Below, one piece after another: positions 26,900 to 34,260 of a stretch of 64,000 nucleotides of DNA; position 1 is the first letter of the stretch; every line of letters starts with the position of its first letter. Origin of the DNA: RYN-230 sp963793825 (GTDB lineage Bacteria > Actinomycetota > Actinomycetes > Streptosporangiales > Streptosporangiaceae). Made by a program: the position numbers and the translations under genes. Below the pieces are notes generated by a model. It ran no database searches, was not told the origin of the DNA, and saw only the letters and a program-made list of their open reading frames with translations. The stretch spans positions 124,001 to 188,000 of the forward strand of contig CAWCBE010000002.1 in NCBI GenBank assembly GCA_963793825.1. The letters are read 5' to 3'.

Positions 26900-28183
26900 G
26901 TGGTGACCGGCGAGCCAGTCCCGGTCGTGGAGATATCAGCCGTCCTCGCCAGCGCCCACGACCGGGTAGTCGACGAAGCGGTTGCCGCGCTCGACCGGCG
27001 CGATCAGGCACATCGCCGGGCAGCCAGCGGGGCGGACCGCCGTCGCTACGTCGGGGATCTGCTCGTGCTCGTCGTTCAGTGCGTGCGTGAGGGCGGCACC
27101 GAGCCGATCATTGCGTCGTCCGGCCAGGCCGCGGCGGACCGTTTCGCGGCCGGTTCCGACATCGCCGAGATCCAGGGAGAATTCAGCGTCCTGGAGGAGG
27201 TGCTCTGGCGCCACGTCGTCGACGCCCTCGCCGGCGACCAGCGGATCGAGGCGCAGCGGCTGGTGAGCATCATCCTCGGGGCGGGCAGGGACGCGGTGGC
27301 CCAAGCCTACGTGGTCCTGGCCGGCCAGCGCGGCAGTGCGCCGGGCGAGCGGCCCGCGGTGGCCCAGGGGGGTGTCGACGCGGCTGGGGCTGCTGGCCCC
27401 GGGGGGGGCACCGTCCGGACGGAAACCCGCGGGCGAGTTGGCGTCATCTCCCTTGACGACAAGCGGACCCGCAACGCCCTCAGCGCCCAGACGTCCAACG
27501 GCATCATCGCGGCGCTCGCGAGCCTGCGAGCCGGGGGCGTGCGCGTCGTTGTGCTTCGCGCCGCGGCCGGACTGCGCGTCTGGTCCGCGGGCCATGACAT
27601 TGACGAGCTTCCCCGTGGCGGGCGCGACCCGCTGGGCTACAACGACCCGCTCGAACAGCTGATCCGCGCCGTCCGCGCCTTCCCGGCCCCGGTCGTCGCC
27701 ATGGTGCACGGCTCGGTATGGGGCGGCGCATTTGACCTGGTGCTCAGCTGTGACCTGGTCGTCGCCGACGAGACGGCGACGTTCGCCATCACTCCCGCGA
27801 ACCTGGGACTGCCGTACAACACCGCCGGGCTGCTGCACTTCCTCGGGCGGCTGCCCATCAATCTCATCAAGGAGATGTTCTTCACCGCCGCGTCCCTCGA
27901 CGCCCTGAGAGCGAGGCGATGGCTGGTGGTGAACCACGTGGTGGAGTCGGCCGATCTCGAGGAGTTCACCTTTCACCTGGCGGCCACGATGGCGTCGAAG
28001 TCGCCCATGGCCATCGCGGTCATCAAGGAACAGCTCCGTGTCCTCACCGACTACCAGCCCATTGCGGCGCAGGTGTATGAGCGCGTCCAGGGGCTGCGCC
28101 GGGAGGCTTACGACAGCCGTGACTATCTCGAAGGGCTCCAGGCCTTCGCCGAGAAGCGCCCGCCAATCTTCCGGGGCAGCTGA
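26900..28183 (+). CDS. RsbRD-like sensor domain fused to methylmalonyl-CoA decarboxylase-type crotonase
   Basis: 427 residues in one uninterrupted frame from GTG 26900 (a second GTG follows at 26903). Residues 1-145 look like the N-terminal domain of RsbR/RsbRD stress regulators: an all-helical segment with DRRRYVGDLLVLVVQCVREG, DRFAAGSDIAEIQGEFSVLE and EVLWRHVVDAL. A Gly/Ala-rich linker follows. From about 175 on it is a crotonase closely resembling E. coli ScpB: WSAGHDIDELPRGGRDPLGY, SVWGGAFDLVLSCDLVVAD, FAITPANLGLPYN, KSPMAIAVIKEQLRVL and LEGLQAFAEKRPPIF. ScpB decarboxylates methylmalonyl-CoA to propionyl-CoA. The gene diverges from ccr, whose pathway feeds propionyl- and methylmalonyl-CoA. 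The fusion is unusual; the decarboxylase role is by similarity. Confidence 0.85.
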   Translation: MVTGEPVPVVEISAVLASAHDRVVDEAVAALDRRDQAHRRAASGADRRRYVGDLLVLVVQCVREGGTEPIIASSGQAAADRFAAGSDIAEIQGEFSVLEEVLWRHVVDALAGDQRIEAQRLVSIILGAGRDAVAQAYVVLAGQRGSAPGERPAVAQGGVDAAGAAGPGGGTVRTETRGRVGVISLDDKRTRNALSAQTSNGIIAALASLRAGGVRVVVLRAAAGLRVWSAGHDIDELPRGGRDPLGYNDPLEQLIRAVRAFPAPVVAMVHGSVWGGAFDLVLSCDLVVADETATFAITPANLGLPYNTAGLLHFLGRLPINLIKEMFFTAASLDALRARRWLVVNHVVESADLEEFTFHLAATMASKSPMAIAVIKEQLRVLTDYQPIAAQVYERVQGLRREAYDSRDYLEGLQAFAEKRPPIFRGS

Positions 28184-28316
28184 CGCCACCAAGACCTGGC
28201 GGTCGTCCGGAGCGGCAATTCCCACGGCTTGTCCAACTTAGCCAGGCGGCCATGCCCTGGTGAGCGGAAGTGGTCCTGCAACTCCGGCGCCCGATGAATG
28301 CGCCCAGTGCCCAGGG

Positions 28317-30683
28317 TCACGGCCGCGGGAGCTTGATCGCGATGGGGGTGCCGGGGCTGAGCAAGTGGGAGTCGCCCCGGACGAGCACGATCAGCGGATC
28401 GCCCTTTTCCACCAGGTAACGCTCCTCATCGTGGCTGAGCTCGATCCGGAGTTGCCGTCCGCGGAATCGCAGCGAAAAGGCGAGCTCGTTCCAGACGCGC
28501 GGCAGCCTGGGATCGAAGGACAGCCGGCCCTCGAAGTCGCGGACGCCGCCGAACCCGAAGACGAGCGAGGACCATACGCCGGCGGCCGAGGCGATGTGCA
28601 CCCCGTCCGAGGCGTTGCCCGCCACGTTGCCCAGGTCCATCAGCAGCGCATACTGGAAGTACTCGCAGGCCTGGCGCTCGTTGCCGATCTCGGCGGCGAT
28701 GATGGCCTGCACGCACGCCGACAAGGATGAGTCGCCGGTGGTGAGCGCGTCGTAATAGTCGAAGTTGCGGCGCTTCTGCTCCTCGGAGAACTCGTTGCCG
28801 AGCAGGAACATGGCCAGCACGATGTCGGCCTGCTTGAGCACCTGGTGCCGGTAGATCACCAGCGGGTGGTAGTGCAGCAGCAGCGGGAACTTCTCCCGCG
28901 GCGTGCTGTCGAGATCCCACACCTCGCGGCCCAGGAAAGTCTCGTCCTGCGGGTGGATGCCGCGCTCACCGTCGAACGGGACGTGCATGGCGGCCGCCGC
29001 GCGCTCCCAGGACTCGATCTCGCCGGGGCGGAGTCTGACCGCGTGCACGAGCGCCTTGTAATCCGCAGGTCGCTCCTCGCGCAGCCCGCGGACGACGGCG
29101 ACGGCGGAATTGAGGTTCAGCCGGGCCATGAGGTTGGTGTAGGTGTTGTCGTTGACGACGGTCGTGTATTCGTCGGGTCCGGTCACGCCATGGATGTGGA
29201 ATTTCTGGTCGGCGCCGTAGAAGCCGAGGTCCTCCCAGAGCCGGGCGGTCTCGACGAGGATTTCCGCGCCGATCTCGCCGAGCACGCGTCCGCTGCCCTC
29301 CACGTGGGCGTAGCGCATGACCGCGTAAGCGATATCGGCATTGATGTGATACTGGGCGGTGCCCTGCTGGAAATTGGACGAGGCCTCCTCACCGTTGATG
29401 GTCCGCCACGGGAAGAGCGCGCCGCGCTGGCTCATCTCGGCCGCCCGTTCCCGAGCGCGGCCGAGCATGCTGTGCCGGAACCGCAGCAGGTTACGGGCGA
29501 TCCTCGGCTGGGTGTAGGACAGGAACGGCAGGACGTAGACCTCGGTATCCCAGAAGTAGTGACCCTCATAGGCCTGCCCGGTCAGCCCCTTGGCCGGAAC
29601 TCCGGCCCCCTCAGCCCGCCACGACGCCTGCGCGACCTGGTAGAGATTCCACCGGACCGCCTGCTGCTGCCGCACCGGATTGAGCCGGGTCCGCAGCCGC
29701 ACGTCGGCGCGGTCCCAGAACTGGTCGAGATTCGCGCGCTGGCTGGTCAGGAGCGCGTCGAACCCGTCCCGGACCGCGCGGTCCAGCGTCCGGCGGCACC
29801 GGTTGACGAGCTCAGGGACCGCGATGCTGCGGGAGGCCTGATAGGTCGCGTACTTGGTGATCCGGATCGGCACGCCCGGCACCGCATCGGCCCTGACGAG
29901 CACCTCGCATGCGTCCCCGTCGAGGGACCCGGCCACCTGGGACGAGCATGCCGTTTCGATCACGTGGTCGACACCGACGCCCAGCGTCATCCCGCTGCTG
30001 GTCGTCTGGTAGCCGAACAGGGCGCGCTGTTCGGCCAGCTCAGCCGCCCGCAGGTTGAGCACCGGGTGCGGCAGCACGGTCGCCAGGCGGGGATCGCCCG
30101 GCCGCTGCTCCGGCAGGTCGCCGGCCTGGGCGTCCTGGCGGTTGAAAACCAGTGAGGAGATCACGATGGGCGCCGCCTCGTCGAGCATCGTGACCTCGTA
30201 GGTCATCGCGACCAGGTGGCGGTGCTCGAGCGAGACGATCCGGCGCGAGCAGACCCGGACGTGCTTGCCGGCGTCCGTGGCCCACACCAGCTCACGGGTC
30301 AGCGTCCCCGCCTGCATGTCCAGGATCCGCTGGTAGTCCTCGAGGCGCGCAGTGGGCAGGTAGAACGGCTCGTCGTCCACGTAGAGCTTGAGGATCGTGG
30401 TGTCGGGCACGTTCACGATCGTCTGGCCGGTCCGCGCCAGCGCATGCGCCCCTTCCGCATGCATGATCGGCCAGGTCTCGTGGAACCCGTTGACGAATGT
30501 CCCGGGGACCAGCGCCGGGCGGCCCTCCTCGAAGCTGCCGCGGACGCCGACGAAACCGTTGCCCAGCGAAAAGACGGTCTCGGTCAGACCAACAAACTCA
30601 TCTGAGTACCGTGCCTCCACGATGCGCCACTCGTCGGCTGGGTACAGGTGCTCCGGCGGGAGCACGATTTTTCGCTTGAGCAT
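28317..30683 (-). CDS. Glycoside hydrolase family 65 protein (disaccharide phosphorylase/hydrolase)
   Basis: 788 residues, normal for GH65 enzymes such as maltose, trehalose or kojibiose phosphorylases. N-terminal beta-sandwich begins with ETVFSLGNGFVGVRGSFEEG. The (alpha/alpha)6 barrel has GHYFWDTEVYVLPFLSYTQP and the catalytic glutamate in HGVTGPDEYTTVVNDNTYTN near residue 505. The phosphate-loop region reads GNASDGVHIASAAGVWSSLV, which fits a phosphorylase better than a hydrolase. No beta-phosphoglucomutase gene, the frequent partner, is next to it. Substrate is not deducible. The start at ATG 30683 is supported by family N-terminal sequence rather than a clear ribosome site. Confidence 0.92.
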   Translation of the reverse strand: MLKRKIVLPPEHLYPADEWRIVEARYSDEFVGLTETVFSLGNGFVGVRGSFEEGRPALVPGTFVNGFHETWPIMHAEGAHALARTGQTIVNVPDTTILKLYVDDEPFYLPTARLEDYQRILDMQAGTLTRELVWATDAGKHVRVCSRRIVSLEHRHLVAMTYEVTMLDEAAPIVISSLVFNRQDAQAGDLPEQRPGDPRLATVLPHPVLNLRAAELAEQRALFGYQTTSSGMTLGVGVDHVIETACSSQVAGSLDGDACEVLVRADAVPGVPIRITKYATYQASRSIAVPELVNRCRRTLDRAVRDGFDALLTSQRANLDQFWDRADVRLRTRLNPVRQQQAVRWNLYQVAQASWRAEGAGVPAKGLTGQAYEGHYFWDTEVYVLPFLSYTQPRIARNLLRFRHSMLGRARERAAEMSQRGALFPWRTINGEEASSNFQQGTAQYHINADIAYAVMRYAHVEGSGRVLGEIGAEILVETARLWEDLGFYGADQKFHIHGVTGPDEYTTVVNDNTYTNLMARLNLNSAVAVVRGLREERPADYKALVHAVRLRPGEIESWERAAAAMHVPFDGERGIHPQDETFLGREVWDLDSTPREKFPLLLHYHPLVIYRHQVLKQADIVLAMFLLGNEFSEEQKRRNFDYYDALTTGDSSLSACVQAIIAAEIGNERQACEYFQYALLMDLGNVAGNASDGVHIASAAGVWSSLVFGFGGVRDFEGRLSFDPRLPRVWNELAFSLRFRGRQLRIELSHDEERYLVEKGDPLIVLVRGDSHLLSPGTPIAIKLPRP

Positions 30684-30850
30684 GCCTCGAAGGTAATCCG
30701 GCCCGGGGTAATTCGGACAGAGCTCGCAGAGGACGATTACTTCACTTATCAGACCGGCCTGGGCATTTCACATGCTTACCAGGACAGGCGCGGCCCGCGC
30801 CCCCGTCGTGCTGGACACCCGCGCGGCCGCCGGCTCGGCCAGGCCGTGCG

Positions 30851-30870
30851 CCCCCGGCCGGTGCCGGGGG
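30851..30870. terminator. Hairpin after the hydrolase-glycosyltransferase gene
   Basis: CCCCCGGC, loop CGGT, GCCGGGGG: 8 perfect GC pairs, 11 bp beyond the stop codon of the minus-strand gene ending at 30882. A plausible GC-only terminator; there is no T-run. Confidence 0.45.
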
Positions 30871-30881
30871 ACTGCGCGGCG

Positions 30882-33062
30882 CTACAGCATCTCGGCGATC
30901 AGGGCGGCGGCGCGGGCGGCTCCGCCGGCGGCGACCGGCAGGTAGTCGACGTCGCGCCCGATCTCCCCGGCGATCGCGGCGGCGATCACCTCCGGCGGCG
31001 AATCGTCGAAGTCCATCCGCCGCCCCGCGCGGTAGCGCGCCAATCGGTGTGGGACGTGAATGTTCTGCTCGAAGTGATGCTTCAGCGGGAAGTAGAGGAA
31101 CGGCCGCTGATTCGCGGTCAGCTCCATGGCGGTGGTCAGGCCGCCCTGGACGATCGCGAGGTCGCACGCGGCGAGGTGCCGGTACAGGCCGGGCACGTAC
31201 CGGCGGATCTCCAGCCCCTCTGCCGCGGGCAGCGCCGCCGGGTCGATCCTGGGCCCGGCGACGACGATCATGCGCAGGCCCGGGACCAGGCCCTTCGCCT
31301 CCGGGAAGCTGGCCATGACCCGCTGCAGCAGGGCGGTGCCCACGCCCGAGCCGCCCACCGTAACGATGCAGACCCGCTCGTGCTCCCGGTAACCGAGGTC
31401 AGCCCGGAGCGCCGCCCGGTCGCGGAACGCGGCCGGGTCGAACCCGGTGACATAGCCAGCGAAGCTGTAATGCTCCTCGGTCCAGCCGCGGATCGGCGGC
31501 AGCCCGGCGCCGAAGCTGTCCAGGACGATATCCGCTGGCTCGCCGACGAACACCGCCCGGTCCCGTACCCGCGGGTAACGGGCGATCTGCTCGATCATCT
31601 CCGCGTTGTAGTCAGCGGTGAGGAAGGCTTCGCGGTCCCCGCCGTCGGCCATCGGCAGCCAGCCGACGAAGTCGGTCAGCCACGCGTAGGCGGCGGACTT
31701 GAGCTCGGGGTTCTCGTGCAGGTAGTAGTCCAGCTCCCAGGCTTCGTCGCCGATCCAGAGGTCGTACTGCTCGTCGCGGACCAGATCGTGGAAGACCATG
31801 AAGTTCGCGACCAGGATCTCGTCCATCCGCCGCCACGCGCTGAAGCAGTGCAGGTCATGCCCGGCCGACTCGGACTCAAGATGACCGGACTCGCTGGCCA
31901 GCAGCGAGCTGGCCGGGTGGATCCGCTCCCCGCACGCCTCCAGCACGCTGCTGACCGGGTGCTGGGCAAGCCAGTCGACCTCGAGGTCGGGATGGAGCTT
32001 GCGCAGCTCAGCGGCGATCGCGATGTCGCGCTGGGCGTGGCCGAGGCCGATCGGTGAGGAGACGTAAAGCGCCCGCCTCGGCCGCGAGCGGCCCCGCCGC
32101 CAGCGCGGCCGCGGGGCCGCCGGGCACGCGAAATCCCGGATGATCAGGTTCGTGCCGACCGGGTCGCGCAGATGCGGTGCGTGCCCGCTACCGTCCAGCG
32201 TGACCAGCTGCGCGCCGGGGATGGCGGCGGCCACGGCCGCGCCGCGGGCCGGTCCCACGACCGCGTCCGCCGACCCCTGGATGACCAGGACCGGGCAGCG
32301 CACCCGCGCGCAGAGCCGGCGCACGTGGCCGGCGTCGTTGAACCACTCGGCGTCGATGCCGCGGAGGATGACCTGGGGGCTGGTCTGCAGGCCCCAGCCG
32401 ATCGCGTCCTCGATCTGCTTGGTCGAGTGCGGCTCGGTGAAGGTCTTCCCGAAGAAAAACTCGAGGAACCCGGGCCAGTCGCGGAGCCAGTAGTGCCGGT
32501 TCCACTTCGCCCAGCCGTCCGGCACAGCCAGCTCCTCGTCGAACGGGTAGGGGCCTTCCTGGTCGGCGGGGTCATCGGTCAGCAGCACATCGGGCGCGAT
32601 CAGCACGAGGCCGCTGACCCGCTCGGGATACTCGGCGGCGAGCATCAGGTCTTCACCCGCACCGCACCAGCTCACGATGACCACCCGCCCGGCGCCGACG
32701 TGGTCCAGCACCGCCAGGGCATCGTCCACCGTTGCCCGCCGGTCGTAGGCCCGCGCCTCCGCTGGGCGGTCCGAGCGGCCGTTGCCACGCCGGTCGAACG
32801 TCACCACCCGGCTGTGCCGGGCCAAGTACGGAATCTGGCCCTTCCACGCCCGTGAGTGGACGATTTCCCAGGTGGGCAGGAGCAGGATGCCAGGCTCGCC
32901 CGAGCCGTAGACCTCGTAGCCGATCCGCACGCCAGCGCGGTCTAGGTAGCCCTCGGCGTCCGGGTAGCGGGCGCGGGTCTGCTCGCGCTGCACCGCGTCC
33001 GTGAGCCGGCTGGCGCCCGCGAGCACCGCCTCGCTCGCGGGCGCCAGCACGGGCCGTCTCAC
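30882..33062 (-). CDS. Alpha/beta-hydrolase fused to a MurG/GT1-like glycosyltransferase
   Basis: 726 residues. Residues 1-315 are an alpha/beta hydrolase: VVTFDRRGNGRSDRP, the nucleophile elbow VIVSWCGAGEDLML, a VIQGSADAVVGP acid loop and GSGHAPHLRDP histidine. The usual GxSxGG elbow is replaced by SWCGAG, which puts cysteine where serine is expected. From about 340 a second enzyme starts: ALYVSSPIGLGHAQRDIAIA, then VTVGGSGVGTALLQRVMASF and CDLAIVQGGLTTAMELTANQ, the donor-binding pattern of GT1/GT28 glycosyltransferases. The gene starts inside the end of the methyltransferase gene (4-bp overlap), so the two are coupled. No membrane segment. The combination suggests glycosylation plus acyl/ester chemistry on one small molecule; the substrate is unknown. 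Confidence 0.85.
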   Translation of the reverse strand: MRRPVLAPASEAVLAGASRLTDAVQREQTRARYPDAEGYLDRAGVRIGYEVYGSGEPGILLLPTWEIVHSRAWKGQIPYLARHSRVVTFDRRGNGRSDRPAEARAYDRRATVDDALAVLDHVGAGRVVIVSWCGAGEDLMLAAEYPERVSGLVLIAPDVLLTDDPADQEGPYPFDEELAVPDGWAKWNRHYWLRDWPGFLEFFFGKTFTEPHSTKQIEDAIGWGLQTSPQVILRGIDAEWFNDAGHVRRLCARVRCPVLVIQGSADAVVGPARGAAVAAAIPGAQLVTLDGSGHAPHLRDPVGTNLIIRDFACPAAPRPRWRRGRSRPRRALYVSSPIGLGHAQRDIAIAAELRKLHPDLEVDWLAQHPVSSVLEACGERIHPASSLLASESGHLESESAGHDLHCFSAWRRMDEILVANFMVFHDLVRDEQYDLWIGDEAWELDYYLHENPELKSAAYAWLTDFVGWLPMADGGDREAFLTADYNAEMIEQIARYPRVRDRAVFVGEPADIVLDSFGAGLPPIRGWTEEHYSFAGYVTGFDPAAFRDRAALRADLGYREHERVCIVTVGGSGVGTALLQRVMASFPEAKGLVPGLRMIVVAGPRIDPAALPAAEGLEIRRYVPGLYRHLAACDLAIVQGGLTTAMELTANQRPFLYFPLKHHFEQNIHVPHRLARYRAGRRMDFDDSPPEVIAAAIAGEIGRDVDYLPVAAGGAARAAALIAEML

Positions 33063-34138
33063 GGCCGCGCTTCGAACACCAGGTTGAACGGGGTCTCCGC
33101 GGCCCGGCGGAACTGCGTGAAGCCGCCCGCGGCAGCGACGTCCCCGATCCTCGCCTCACCGGCCTGCGCGCCGAGGGCCAGCCCGACGTTCTGCGCCAGC
33201 GAGGCGGGCGTGCACAGCAGCGTGGAGAAGGCGTAGTAGGCGCGTCCCACCGGGTTCAGGTTCTCCTCGACTCGGTCACCGGCCCGTGGCTCGACGATCA
33301 TCCAGGTGCCGTCAGGCTTGAGCGTCCCCCGGACGTGCCGCGCCGCGCCGGCCGGGTCGCCCATGTCGTGCAGGCAGTCGAACATCGTCACCAGGTCGTA
33401 CTCGGTCCCACTGTAGGCCGCGGCCGGCGCGACCTCGAAGCGGACCCGGTCGGCTACGCCCGCGGTCTGCGCCCGCTGGCGTGCCGTCTCGATGGAGCCC
33501 TGGTGGTAGTCCGAGCCGACGAAGGCCGAATTCGGGTAGGCCTGGGCCATCAGGATCGTGGAGGCGCCATGACCGCAGCCGACGTCGGCGACGAGCGCTC
33601 CGCGTTCCAGCTTGGCCACCACGCCGTCGAGCGCGGGCAGCCAGCCGGCGATCAGGTTCGCGTTGTAGCCGGGCCGGAAGAACCGCTCGCAGCCTTCGTG
33701 GACGTCGTGCACATGCTCGTGCCAGCCGAACCCGGCACCGGTGCGGGCCGCCTCGACGATCTTGGGCGAGTCGAGCACCGTGCCCACGGCGATCTGGAAG
33801 AACCCGGGCAGGTAGGCCGGGCTGGCCGGGTCGGTGAGCGCCACCGCCTGCTCCGGCGGCAGGGTGTAGCGGCCGCTGTCCGGGTCGTACTCGACGAAGC
33901 CGCCCGCCGCCTGGGCGTTCAGCCACTCGCGGACATACCGTTCGGCGGTCCCGGTGCGCTCGGCCAGCTCCGCGGGGGCCAGCGGGCCCGCACCGGCCAG
34001 CGCCCGGTAGAGGCCCAGCCGGTCGCCCAGCACGACCAGCGCGGCGTTCAGGGTCGCGCCGACCTCGTCGACCGCGCGGAATACGAACTGCATGAGCTTG
34101 TCCCCATCGACCTGAACGGACTGCTCAGTGCTGGTCAT
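33059..34138 (-). CDS. Class I SAM-dependent methyltransferase
   Basis: 359 residues. An N-terminal winged-helix dimerisation segment (ALVVLGDRLGLYRALAGAGP with ELAERTGTAERYVREWLNAQ) is followed by the Rossmann core with motif I ALVADVGCGHGASTILMAQ, motif II FVGSDYHQGSIE and motif IV LVTMFDCLHDMGDP. This layout is common in small-molecule O- or N-methyltransferases of actinomycetes. It overlaps the hydrolase-glycosyltransferase gene by 4 bp and diverges from the LAL regulator across 122 bp, so the regulator may control it. Substrate unknown. Confidence 0.88.
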   Translation of the reverse strand: MTSTEQSVQVDGDKLMQFVFRAVDEVGATLNAALVVLGDRLGLYRALAGAGPLAPAELAERTGTAERYVREWLNAQAAGGFVEYDPDSGRYTLPPEQAVALTDPASPAYLPGFFQIAVGTVLDSPKIVEAARTGAGFGWHEHVHDVHEGCERFFRPGYNANLIAGWLPALDGVVAKLERGALVADVGCGHGASTILMAQAYPNSAFVGSDYHQGSIETARQRAQTAGVADRVRFEVAPAAAYSGTEYDLVTMFDCLHDMGDPAGAARHVRGTLKPDGTWMIVEPRAGDRVEENLNPVGRAYYAFSTLLCTPASLAQNVGLALGAQAGEARIGDVAAAGGFTQFRRAAETPFNLVFEARP

Positions 34139-34248
34139 GATGCCCTCCCTGGGTCAGTTTCGAGCGAGCGTAGGTTCGGGGCAGCCGGTCTCGCTTCCGG
34201 GGGGCACCTAGTCCGGGGCGCCTCTGTCCGGCCTCGCATCAGGGTGCC

Positions 34249-34254
34249 TACAAT
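34249..34254 (+). promoter_or_regulatory. -10 box TACAAT of a probable leaderless LAL gene
   Basis: TACAAT ends exactly 6 nt before ATG 34261, the spacing expected if transcription starts on the start codon. No ribosome site is present. A -35 element is not evident. Confidence 0.4.
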
Positions 34255-34260
34255 CGCGCC

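Noticed and set aside
22800..26900. Search for a B12 riboswitch before the ecm/ccr operon
   Set aside because: No recognisable B12-box-like sequence was seen in the ccr upstream region, though a covariance search was not possible.
26679..26906. 75-codon + strand frame ending on the start of the crotonase fusion
   Set aside because: GGGAG and overlapping stop are tempting, but the peptide is Arg/Pro-rich and has no protein-like pattern.
28845..30155. 436-codon + strand frame opposite the GH65 gene
   Set aside because: Antisense shadow without motifs; GH65 is unambiguous.
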